Shown piece by piece: positions 1-5,920 of a stretch of DNA of 5,968 nt (position 1 is the stretch's first letter; the number at the start of each line of letters is the position of its first letter). The notes under the pieces are model-generated. The model saw nothing but the letters and a program-made list of their open reading frames with translations. It did no database searches and had not been told where the DNA came from. Origin of the DNA: Victivallales bacterium (lineage in GTDB: Bacteria > Verrucomicrobiota > Lentisphaeria > Victivallales > JAUVCU01); NCBI GenBank assembly GCA_029934175.1, contig JAOZMT010000152.1, forward strand, positions 1 to 5,968, read 5' to 3'. A program made the translations under genes and the position numbers.

Positions 1-62
1 GATGGACAGGATTTATATTTATATTTTTTCTAATTACAACCTTAATAATAAAGAATTAACTG

Positions 63-87
63 AACCACAGATTTTTTATCTGTGGTT
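63..87. terminator. Perfect hairpin, probable (possibly bidirectional) terminator
   Basis: AACCACAGAT (63-72) and ATCTGTGGTT (78-87) are perfect inverted repeats of 10 bp around a five-base T loop. Read on the plus strand, the stem is followed by a short T-rich tail (TTTTAATT, about 86-93), so it best fits a terminator for a plus-strand gene lying left of the window. Read on the minus strand it sits about 95 bases past the truA stop, but the following bases (CAGTTAATTCTTT) are only moderately T-rich. It could end both converging transcripts. The stem is also the CACAGAT/ATCTGTG motif of a common dispersed repeat, so it may be a repeat remnant reused as a terminator. Confidence 0.55.
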
Positions 88-143
88 TTAATTCACACAA
101 CAATAATAGAATTTTATAATAAATTGCAAATAGAACTTCTCTT

Positions 144-168
144 TTCGTGTTTGTTTGTGCTTTTCGTG
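144..168. repeat. Short degenerate tandem TTCGTG repeat
   Basis: TTCGTG at 144-149, TTTGTG at 154-159 and TTCGTG at 163-168 are three near-identical hexamers spaced 9-10 bases apart, ending in TTCGTGGTTACAA. The array lies between the terminator-like hairpin and the end of truA and codes for nothing visible. It resembles, from memory, the TTCGTG-type dispersed repeats of many bacterial and archaeal genomes. Only three units are present, and they are imperfect, so a chance origin in T-rich DNA is not excluded. Confidence 0.4.
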
Positions 169-181
169 GTTACAATTCTCT

Positions 182-1003
182 TTAATTTAGCAAGTCTATG
201 AATGGTAAATTTTTTAATTCAAAGCTTTTCCATTCATCTTCTTTGTAATAAACTTTCATTAAATATAAACCATTCCCAGGAGCAGTTTTGCTTCCTTCGG
301 ATCTCATTTTTGATTCTAAAACTCTTTTTAATTCTTCAGGTTTATGACTGCCAATTCCTATTTTAAATATTGAGCCTATTATACTACGAACCATCTTATA
401 TAAAAATCCACTTCCAGTAATATTGATACATATAAAATTTCCAAACTCTACAACTTCAGTTTTATAAATAGTTCGACAAGTATTATCTACTTCCTTTCGC
501 TTTACAGTAAAAGCAGAAAAATCATGATCTCCTTCTAAATATGTTAATGCTTTGCATACTTCGCAAATATATGTAAAATTGGGAATATGCCAAGATAAAT
601 CAGCAGTAAATGGATTTGCATAACTATTTTTATTTATAACAAAAGAATATGTTTTTGCACAAGCCGCAAACCTTGCATGAAAGTCACTTTTAACCTCTTT
701 AATATTAGTAATAACTATAGTTTTGGGTAAAGAGTTATTTAGAAAATTTTGAATATTATTTTGTGGAATATTTGGTTGTGCCGGCACAGAAAAAGATGCA
801 CACATTCCAAGCGCATGAACTCCAGAATCGGTTCTACTACTACCATTAATTACAATATTTTCTTTAAATAATTGTCGTAGTAACTTTACAATATGATCTT
901 GAACAGTATTTCCACAAGGCTGACTTTGCCAACCATTATACGATGTTCCATTAAAAGCTATTGTTATCAAATAGTGCGTTAATTTATCTTCTTTCCCAAT
1001 CAT
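182..1003 (-). CDS. truA: tRNA pseudouridine(38-40) synthase TruA
   Basis: TruA converts uridines 38, 39 and 40 in the anticodon stem-loop of many tRNAs to pseudouridine. The 273-residue product is close to the family's usual 245-275. Family landmarks appear in order: FNGTSYNGWQ (17-26), SSRTDSGVHA (55-64) with the catalytic Asp59, HARFAACAKTY (109-119) with the conserved active-site Tyr119, GDHDFSAF (158-165), GSGFLYKMVR (197-206) and APGNGLYL (241-248). No key residue is missing. The ATG shares four bases (ATGA) with the stop of the DUF2149 gene, which implies translational coupling; no strong Shine-Dalgarno is seen. This start gives about eight residues more than the shortest TruA N-termini, but no better start exists downstream. 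It is the last gene of the operon, and its function has no evident link to the membrane cassette before it. Confidence 0.97.
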   Translation of the reverse strand: MIGKEDKLTHYLITIAFNGTSYNGWQSQPCGNTVQDHIVKLLRQLFKENIVINGSSRTDSGVHALGMCASFSVPAQPNIPQNNIQNFLNNSLPKTIVITNIKEVKSDFHARFAACAKTYSFVINKNSYANPFTADLSWHIPNFTYICEVCKALTYLEGDHDFSAFTVKRKEVDNTCRTIYKTEVVEFGNFICINITGSGFLYKMVRSIIGSIFKIGIGSHKPEELKRVLESKMRSEGSKTAPGNGLYLMKVYYKEDEWKSFELKNLPFIDLLN

Positions 1004-1341
1004 TTCTTACTTGTAGGAATATAAATTACGGAACCATCTTCTAGTTTATATGCCATTCCTAATTTTTCCCCTTTACCCTCTGCTTGTTTCTTTGTCATTT
1101 TTCTAACTTCTATCTTTTTGCCTTTTTTAGTTATAATCTCCATTTGCCCATTCTTTTTTTGCTTAACAATTGTCATCTCTGAATTTTCATCAAACAAATC
1201 TTGCAGTCTATAAGCTGAAAAAAGAGACATAAGCAATGCTACAATAAAAACTAAACCAACATCAAATAAATTAGCGACCCCAGACATTGGGTCTTCATCA
1301 TGAAATTCATCTAACTTATGATTTTTTCTCATATATTTCAT
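1000..1341 (-). CDS. DUF2149 family protein, ExbD-like single-helix membrane protein
   Basis: A 113-residue protein with a short charged N-terminus, one membrane helix (about 25-44) and a basic C-terminal domain presumed to lie outside the membrane. DPMSGVANLFDVGLVF (17-32) and the closing KLEDGSVIYIP (99-109) are what I recognise as the ends of DUF2149. NLFDVGLVFIVALL resembles the ExbD/TolR helix start (FIDVMLVLLIIF in E. coli ExbD), placing Asp27 at the position of the proton-carrying Asp25. With the ExbB-like neighbour it probably forms a proton-driven motor, which is inference. In hmu-type haem loci of Bacteroidota the DUF2149 member is HmuV. The start ATG overlaps the preceding Cys-rich gene's stop (ATGA), with AGAGGA about 10 bases upstream. 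Met4 is a possible alternative start. The cargo or partner is unknown. Confidence 0.85.
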   Translation of the reverse strand: MKYMRKNHKLDEFHDEDPMSGVANLFDVGLVFIVALLMSLFSAYRLQDLFDENSEMTIVKQKKNGQMEIITKKGKKIEVRKMTKKQAEGKGEKLGMAYKLEDGSVIYIPTSKK

Positions 1342-1568
1342 TTTTTACTATTCCTCTTCTTAATCTCTTGCATTATATAATCATATCCTGATTCATCGTG
1401 TGGTTTTGTGCAATTAGAACAATCTTTTACTCCTTTTTTGGTGATTATAAAATCTCCATTACACTCTGTAAAATAAAGTGGACAAAAACAAAACAAGCAA
1501 TTCATATCATCTAAATTATGACATGGATAATATTCGCACTCTTTATGTTCAAATCGTTTAAATTTCAT
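1338..1568 (-). CDS. Cysteine-rich small domain protein (PF04071-like), putative metal binder
   Basis: A 76-residue soluble protein with eight Cys (11, 16, 24, 27, 29, 36, 50, 53) and nearby His17 and His57. The pattern CEYYPCH, then CLFCFCPLY, then a GVKDCSNCTKPH segment matches my memory of the cysteine-rich small domain (PF04071), a family often found beside or fused to cobalamin-related proteins. Its biochemical role is not established; binding of zinc or an iron-sulfur cluster is inferred from the Cys pairs only. There is no signal peptide or membrane segment, so it is probably cytoplasmic. The start overlaps the end of the ExbB-like gene by 11 bases, and its stop overlaps the DUF2149 start by 4, so it is embedded between two motor subunits and probably coupled to both. 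No strong Shine-Dalgarno is visible. Confidence 0.85.
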   Translation of the reverse strand: MKFKRFEHKECEYYPCHNLDDMNCLFCFCPLYFTECNGDFIITKKGVKDCSNCTKPHDESGYDYIMQEIKKRNSKK

Positions 1569-2145
1569 CTTTATCAGAATTGTCTTCTGTTAATATTTCT
1601 GCTGCATATTCTATAATTCTAATATCTTCATCAATCCATCTTTTACGAACAGTCCAAATAGAATAAGCAATACCACCTTGAGCAAGCCCAACTACAGTTG
1701 TCGTAAAAGCTATAACTAAATCTGATGTTAATTTTGTCATATCCCCCTGCCCTAATCCTGCTAATCCAGTTCCCATAGGAATTAATGTTCCTATCAAACC
1801 TAATGCTGGTCCTATGCGTATCATAATTTTTATAAAATCTAAATTTTTTGCATAGTCAGCAGTTTTAGTTTGTAATAAAAACTGAACATCTGCTTCATTA
1901 GATAAGTCAAGTTTTGCCAATTCTTTTAAGAAGCATAATACATTACTAGATAAACCTTGTTGATTTTTGATTTTTGATTTTAAATCATTAGTATTATTTT
2001 TTAATCGTTCAAAAAATTCTTGCACAAGTCCGCCAATATAAAATAGCAAATAAATTGTTAAAATAGCTAATAACATCAAAGTAGGCCATAAAAGACTACT
2101 GGATATCAAATATATAAAAGATTTCACTCCAGCCAAAATATCCAT
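1558..2145 (-). CDS. MotA/TolQ/ExbB-family proton channel protein
   Basis: A 195-residue inner-membrane protein with the ExbB/TolQ layout: a first helix at about 11-40, a charged cytoplasmic stretch (41-105), then two family helices. GPALGLIGTLIPMG (112-125) is the typical ExbB/TolQ second helix, and FTTTVVGLAQGGIAY (147-161) the third, with a Thr run where ExbB carries its pore Thr. The C-terminus is short and acidic. ExbB and TolQ build the pentameric channel that uses proton flow to drive a single-helix partner (ExbD/TolR); here the DUF2149 protein two genes on is the obvious partner. The length is shorter than E. coli ExbB (about 244). Comparable pairs are known in hmu-type haem operons (HmuU) and near CobN-like genes. 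AAGGA lies 9 bases before the ATG, inside the end of the previous gene. The energised process is unknown. Confidence 0.9.
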   Translation of the reverse strand: MDILAGVKSFIYLISSSLLWPTLMLLAILTIYLLFYIGGLVQEFFERLKNNTNDLKSKIKNQQGLSSNVLCFLKELAKLDLSNEADVQFLLQTKTADYAKNLDFIKIMIRIGPALGLIGTLIPMGTGLAGLGQGDMTKLTSDLVIAFTTTVVGLAQGGIAYSIWTVRKRWIDEDIRIIEYAAEILTEDNSDKDEI

Positions 2146-2147
2146 AA

Positions 2148-2483
2148 TTATTCTTCCTTTTTTAATTTACAAGTATATTTTTTAACAATAGTCCAAAGTA
2201 TTAGACAAGTAAAAAATCCATATAATAAAGGAGGAAGAAGAAAGTCTGATTTAGATTTAATAATATCTAAAACAGGTTTATTAACTCCATCGGCAAATGC
2301 AATAATTTTTTCAATATAAATCATATAAGAAAATAATATTAAAAATATCACTGTCCCTATATAAATAGGATATAGATAGAAAAATCTATGAACTTTTTCC
2401 TTGCGTATTGTAGCAAATAAAATCAGTATAAATAATATAATTTGATAAATCAACATTCCCATAATTAACACATTGTCATTCAT
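2148..2483 (-). CDS. Small three-helix membrane protein of unknown function
   Basis: I do not recognise a family. The 111-residue product has three hydrophobic segments at about 4-23, 35-56 and 81-99, a short basic loop after the first (RKEKVHR) and a Lys-rich C-terminus. A frame extended by four codons to the ATG at 2495 is open, but GGAG lies at 2490-2493, six bases before the ATG at 2483. That makes 2483 the better start (MNDNVLIMG). The start overlaps the esterase stop by eight bases, and the stop lies two bases before the ExbB-like gene, so it belongs with the motor cassette. It sits where hmu-type loci have an unnamed membrane gene (HmuT) ahead of the ExbB-like gene; whether it is homologous is unknown. 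It could be a third subunit or a substrate-side component. Confidence 0.75.
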   Translation of the reverse strand: MNDNVLIMGMLIYQIILFILILFATIRKEKVHRFFYLYPIYIGTVIFLILFSYMIYIEKIIAFADGVNKPVLDIIKSKSDFLLPPLLYGFFTCLILWTIVKKYTCKLKKEE

Positions 2484-3267
2484 TGTTATCTCCATTATAT
2501 TTATGAATTTTTCGCATCCATCTCAATACATCAACTATTTTTTTATCCCAATAATCCCAGGTATGTTCGCCTTGCTCTTCCTGATATGTAAAAGGTATCC
2601 TTAATTGAGTTAAAAATTCTTTCATCTTAATATTATCATCATATAAAAAATCTTCAGTCCCACAACATTGAAAGATTTGTGGTATTTTCTTTTGGCTATC
2701 TTTTAAATCTTTTATTATAGTAAATAAATCATAAGTTTTCTTATCCTTAGAACCAAATATATTTGTGCATTCTTCTATATCCATAATACTTTTTGTCCTA
2801 TTTGCTACATCCATAGAGCCAGACAAACTTGCACAAGCCGCAAATTTTTCTGGAGAAATGAAAGCACTTTTAAATGCACCATATCCTCCCATAGATAATC
2901 CAGCAATAAATGTATCATCTTGTTCCGAACTGAGGTTAAAAAAATTATTTACAAGTTCAGGTAATTCTTCATTTATAAAATCCCAATATGCTCCTCCATG
3001 TTCCATATTTAAATAGAAACTCCTATGGACATTAGGCATTATCACTGCAAAACCGAACTTTGCGGCATATCGTTCAATGGAAGTTCTTCTTATCCAAGCT
3101 GTATTATCATCTGACAAACCATGCAAAAGATATAATACTGGGGTTGATTTATTATCACAAGCACCCTGCAATCCTATTTGATTATGTGTTTCCTGTGGCA
3201 AAATCACAGACATTGAAGTAGAAATCTTTAAAGTTTCAGAAAAAAAATCACAATTTATGAGTGCCAC
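2476..3267 (-). CDS. Alpha/beta-hydrolase, tributyrin esterase / esterase D family
   Basis: A 263-residue soluble serine esterase of the COG0627 group (EstA/FghA-like), which hydrolyses short-chain esters. LYLLHGLSDDNTAW (45-58) carries the oxyanion-hole HG, and GLSMGGYGAF (123-132) is the nucleophile elbow with Ser125. CGTEDFLYDDN (202-212) supplies Asp206 and GEHTWDYW (233-240) supplies His235, so the triad is complete. MALINCDFFS at the N-terminus is typical of tributyrin esterases and fixes the start. The start codon is GTG at 3265-3267, preceded by AAAGGGGG that runs into the purU stop codon. There is no signal peptide, so it is cytoplasmic. S-formylglutathione hydrolase is a related family and would be a tempting match to formate release by PurU, but no glutathione pathway gene is seen here. 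The natural substrate is unknown. Confidence 0.9.
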   Translation of the reverse strand: MALINCDFFSETLKISTSMSVILPQETHNQIGLQGACDNKSTPVLYLLHGLSDDNTAWIRRTSIERYAAKFGFAVIMPNVHRSFYLNMEHGGAYWDFINEELPELVNNFFNLSSEQDDTFIAGLSMGGYGAFKSAFISPEKFAACASLSGSMDVANRTKSIMDIEECTNIFGSKDKKTYDLFTIIKDLKDSQKKIPQIFQCCGTEDFLYDDNIKMKEFLTQLRIPFTYQEEQGEHTWDYWDKKIVDVLRWMRKIHKYNGDNNE

Positions 3268-3277
3268 AAATCCCCCT

Positions 3278-4129
3278 TTATGAAAAAATTATTGTTCGGT
3301 TATTAGTAATGATAATTTGATTATCCAAATGCAGTTTTGTTGCTTTAGATAAAACAGAAGCTTCTATATCCTTTCCTATTCGTTTTAAATCCCCAGCAGT
3401 CAGTTCATGAGATACAGGTTTCACATCTTGTTCAATGATAGGACCTTCATCTAAATCAACAGTTGCGTAATGTGCAGTTGCTCCAATTATTTTCACGCCT
3501 CGTTCATAAGCTCTCAAATATGGATTTGCTCCTTGAAATGCTGGCAAAAAAGCATGATGTATATTGATAATTTTATTCTTGTAATTATCAATAAATCCAC
3601 CTGATAATATTTGCATATATCGCGCAAGAACAACTAAATCAATATGATGTTTTTTCAATAATTCTTGAATTTCAACTTCTTTTTCAAGCTTATTGTTTTT
3701 ATTAATATCATAAGAATAAAAAGGTATTTTAAATTGATCTGCAACATACTCCAAATCAGGATGATTACTCACAATTAATGGAATTTCACAATTCAAATCA
3801 TTCTCTTTAGCCTTTACAAGTAAGTCATATAAACAATGAGATGTTTTTGAGACAAAAACAGCAACTTTTGGCACATAGTCAGAATAATGAATAGACCATT
3901 GCAAATCATAAGATTTTGCGAACTGTGCAAAATTGCCTTCTAGCTTTTTCCTTGATATTTTCAAATCAGCCATATCAATTTTTATTCTCATAAAGTATTT
4001 ATTGGTATATAAATCAGTATGCTGCTGACAATTTAAAATATTAAATTTATTTTCATAAAAAAATGATGTTATATTAGACAATAAACCTTTATTATCTGAA
4101 CATTGAATTAAAAAAACTATATCTTTCAT
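3278..4129 (-). CDS. purU: Formyltetrahydrofolate deformylase PurU
   Basis: PurU hydrolyses 10-formyltetrahydrofolate to formate and tetrahydrofolate, balancing one-carbon folate pools and, in E. coli, feeding formate to PurT. The 283 residues match the family length (about 280). Residues 1-80 form an ACT-type regulatory domain (FLIQCSDNKGLLSNITSFF). The formyltransferase-type catalytic domain follows from about 87: LARYMQILS (168-176), NIHHAFLPAFQGANPY (189-204), GVKIIGATAHY (211-221) and LDEGPIIEQD (226-235). Asn189, His191 and Asp227 correspond to the catalytic Asn-His-Asp of GAR transformylase, and the intact ACT domain and length separate it from PurN. The ATG is only six bases after the stop of the FAD dehydrogenase with no clear Shine-Dalgarno, so translation is probably coupled. 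No purT is in the window. Confidence 0.96.
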   Translation of the reverse strand: MKDIVFLIQCSDNKGLLSNITSFFYENKFNILNCQQHTDLYTNKYFMRIKIDMADLKISRKKLEGNFAQFAKSYDLQWSIHYSDYVPKVAVFVSKTSHCLYDLLVKAKENDLNCEIPLIVSNHPDLEYVADQFKIPFYSYDINKNNKLEKEVEIQELLKKHHIDLVVLARYMQILSGGFIDNYKNKIINIHHAFLPAFQGANPYLRAYERGVKIIGATAHYATVDLDEGPIIEQDVKPVSHELTAGDLKRIGKDIEASVLSKATKLHLDNQIIITNNRTIIFS

Positions 4130-4135
4130 TTTTAA

Positions 4136-5731
4136 TTATTTTAGTCTAATTATTTTTTCTGCAATTCTTAATCCATCAATTGCTGCTGATATAATACCAC
4201 TTGCATATCCCGCACCTTCTCCTGATACATAAAGATTTTTTAGAGAAGACTCTAAAGTTATTTTATCGCGTGTAAATCTAACAGGACTTGACACTTTTGT
4301 TTCTACTCCAACCATCATTCCAGAATGCATAAATCCTGGCATTGTTGTTTCAAAATGCTTAAGAGCTTCCTTCATTGAATCACGAGTAAACTCAGGTAAT
4401 AACGAGTCTATTTGAGCTGGTGTTACACCAAGTCTATAACTCGTGTCTGTTGTGTGCATATAATCTTCTCCAGTAAAAAAAGAATAAGCACTTTGTGCAG
4501 GAGCTGTATAATCGCCACCTCCCAATTCAAATGCTGCTTTTTCAAGGTTTTTCAAGAATTCAAAAGCATCTTTTGGCTCAATAAATTCATTGCCTTTATA
4601 ATTTGCGATAAGTGCAGAATTTGCAAATTCAGTATCACGAGCATAAGGACTCATTCCATTTGTTGATAATTGTCCCTTATCACATACTGCTGGAATAATT
4701 TCTCCACCTGGACACATACAAAATGATGTAACATTCCCATATTTTTTACTTTGTGGTCTGCTAACAACATTATATGATGCAGTAGATAAATGTTTAGGAA
4801 TATCCATTGTGCCATATCTAATTTTATTTATAAAAGCTTGTTTATGCTCTATTCTACAACCAATTTGAAAATCTTTCATTTCATATCTAACGCCATCTTT
4901 AACTAAATTTTCAGTAAGGTCTCTAGCACTATGACCATGAGCTATAATTATTTTTGGTGCTTCTATTTTATCTCCATTAGCACAAATAACACCTACACAA
5001 TTATTTTTTTCAACAATCAGTTGGACAACCTCGCAATTCCATTTAAACGAGCCGCCCATATCCTCTATTTTTTCTCTAATATTTTTTATTACAGTTGGAA
5101 GTAAATCTGAACCAATATGAGGATGAGCTAGATATTTAATTTCTTCAGGCGCTCCTGCTTCAACAAGTAATTCTAAAATATATTTTATACGATAATCTTT
5201 TTTTCTTGTATATAATTTACCATCAGAAAAAGCTCCTGCTCCACCTTCTCCATACAAATAGTTACTAGATTCATTCAGTTCTCTAGTTTCAAGAAAATCA
5301 TCAATATCCTTAATTCTACTCTCAACTTTCTCGCCTCTTTCTAAAATAATAGGTTTCATTCCAGATTTTGCTAATAAAAATGCAGCTAACAGTCCAGCAG
5401 GACCAGTTCCAACTACAACAGGATTTTGAATTTTCTTATTTACTTCTTCTGTTTTATAATAAACATTTAATAACGGAGTTCGTTCATCAGGCAACTCTCC
5501 ACAATCTAAATGCAAATGTTTTTTTACATAAACATTCACTTTATAAATTAATTTAATATTATGTTGTTTTCTTGCATCTAAACTTTTATTCAAAATGGTA
5601 TATGATATAATATCATTCTGTTCCATTTTACAATGTTTTGCGATGAAAAAGTTCAATTTCTCATCAATATTTTCTTCTGCTTTTGGTATTTTTTTCAAAG
5701 GCACTAGTATATTTGATACTATAAAATTCAT
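4136..5731 (-). CDS. FAD-dependent dehydrogenase, COG2509 type
   Basis: A 531-residue soluble flavoprotein of the widespread but poorly characterised COG2509 'NAD(P)/FAD-dependent oxidoreductase' family, whose usual length is about 460-540. Residues 1-100 form a small N-terminal domain typical of the longer members. The dinucleotide-binding Rossmann motif follows: VVVGTGPAGLLAA (105-117) with the ribose-binding acid Glu131 (ILERGE). GEGGAGAFSDGKL (161-173) is the family signature, SFCMCPGGEI (336-345) contains a Cys pair of unknown role, and LYVSGEGAGYASGI (500-513) is the C-terminal FAD contact. The start is well supported: AAGGAG at 5740-5745 lies eight bases before the ATG. It is the first gene of the operon. 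The substrate and electron acceptor are unknown; the link to purU is positional only. Confidence 0.92.
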   Translation of the reverse strand: MNFIVSNILVPLKKIPKAEENIDEKLNFFIAKHCKMEQNDIISYTILNKSLDARKQHNIKLIYKVNVYVKKHLHLDCGELPDERTPLLNVYYKTEEVNKKIQNPVVVGTGPAGLLAAFLLAKSGMKPIILERGEKVESRIKDIDDFLETRELNESSNYLYGEGGAGAFSDGKLYTRKKDYRIKYILELLVEAGAPEEIKYLAHPHIGSDLLPTVIKNIREKIEDMGGSFKWNCEVVQLIVEKNNCVGVICANGDKIEAPKIIIAHGHSARDLTENLVKDGVRYEMKDFQIGCRIEHKQAFINKIRYGTMDIPKHLSTASYNVVSRPQSKKYGNVTSFCMCPGGEIIPAVCDKGQLSTNGMSPYARDTEFANSALIANYKGNEFIEPKDAFEFLKNLEKAAFELGGGDYTAPAQSAYSFFTGEDYMHTTDTSYRLGVTPAQIDSLLPEFTRDSMKEALKHFETTMPGFMHSGMMVGVETKVSSPVRFTRDKITLESSLKNLYVSGEGAGYASGIISAAIDGLRIAEKIIRLK

Positions 5732-5739
5732 AATATTTA

Positions 5740-5745
5740 CTCCTT
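5740..5745 (-). promoter_or_regulatory. Shine-Dalgarno site of the first operon gene
   Basis: CTCCTT on the plus strand reads AAGGAG on the minus strand, eight bases before the ATG of the FAD dehydrogenase. It is the strongest ribosome binding site in the window and confirms that start. It also shows that the organism uses canonical Shine-Dalgarno initiation. Confidence 0.85.
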
Positions 5746-5774
5746 AATATTTTATATGTTTTTTTAATAACTAT

Positions 5775-5802
5775 AATTTAGCATATTATGGTGCGTTTAC
5801 AA
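5775..5802 (-). promoter_or_regulatory. Candidate promoter of the eight-gene operon
   Basis: On the minus strand TTGTAA (5797-5802) and TAAATT (5775-5780) are separated by 16 bases, and TGC directly precedes the second box, giving an extended -10. Transcription would start near 5768, leaving a leader of about 37 bases before the ATG at 5731. The match to the sigma-70 consensus is partial (four of six in each box), and AT-rich DNA gives such matches by chance, so this is one of two candidates. Confidence 0.35.
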
Positions 5803-5827
5803 ATTTCTTAAACTTTTTCATTAAAAT

Positions 5828-5833
5828 ATTATA
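5828..5833 (-). promoter_or_regulatory. Alternative -10 box (TATAAT) for the operon
   Basis: ATTATA on the plus strand is a perfect TATAAT on the minus strand. A usable -35 is weak (TTTCTT at 5850-5855, 16 bases upstream). Transcription would begin near 5821 and give a leader of about 90 bases. A second perfect TATAAT lies at 5910-5915 without a recognisable -35. These hexamers are expected often in DNA this AT-rich. Confidence 0.3.
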
Positions 5834-5920
5834 CTACTTTTGCATAATTAAGAAATATTTGTAATAAAAGATTGATTAAATTTGAAAAACAAAATATTTA
5901 TTGTAATTTATTATAAGCAT

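Larger units (their letters stand above)
1..181. other. Gene-free region downstream of truA with repeat remnants and a hairpin
   Basis: This stretch holds no convincing gene. The longest plus-strand frames are under 30 codons and have no ribosome binding site. Three motifs stand out from the AT-rich background: GATGGACAGGATTTA at 1-15, a perfect hairpin at 63-87, and three TTCGTG/TTTGTG units at 144-168. By recollection, all three resemble short dispersed intergenic repeats found in many unrelated bacterial genomes (the CAGGAT, CACAGAT and TTCGTG types). The hairpin and the TTCGTG units are listed separately. Whether anything is expressed from here cannot be told from the sequence. Confidence 0.6.

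Noticed and set aside
1..33. Plus-strand open frame ending at TAA 31-33, a possible C-terminus of a gene to the left
   Set aside because: Only ten codons are visible, and the same bases match a dispersed repeat motif. The hairpin at 63-87 is compatible with a gene end nearby but does not prove this frame.
1558..2145. Assignment of the ExbB-like protein to the flagellar stator (MotA) or Tol system
   Set aside because: It has three helices rather than MotA's four, no motB, tolR, tolA or tolB is adjacent, and the partner is DUF2149.
2765..3016. Plus-strand open frame of 83 codons
   Set aside because: It lies antisense within the esterase gene, whose triad and motifs are intact, and has no ribosome binding site or recognisable protein.
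2476..3267. Assignment of the esterase as S-formylglutathione hydrolase
   Set aside because: The N-terminus and length fit tributyrin-type esterases at least as well, and no glutathione-dependent formaldehyde gene is nearby.
4412..4666. Plus-strand open frame of 84 codons
   Set aside because: It lies antisense within the FAD dehydrogenase gene, is rich in Cys and Ile from reversed codons, and has no family resemblance.
5368..5556. Plus-strand open frame of 62 codons
   Set aside because: It is a shadow of the N-terminal part of the FAD dehydrogenase, low in complexity and without a ribosome binding site.
5786..5821. Minus-strand 11-codon frame (MKKFKKFVNAP) in the operon leader, a possible leader peptide
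   Set aside because: There is no Shine-Dalgarno, no run of one regulatory amino acid, and no attenuator hairpin with a T-run follows. Short Lys-rich frames are common by chance in AT-rich DNA.
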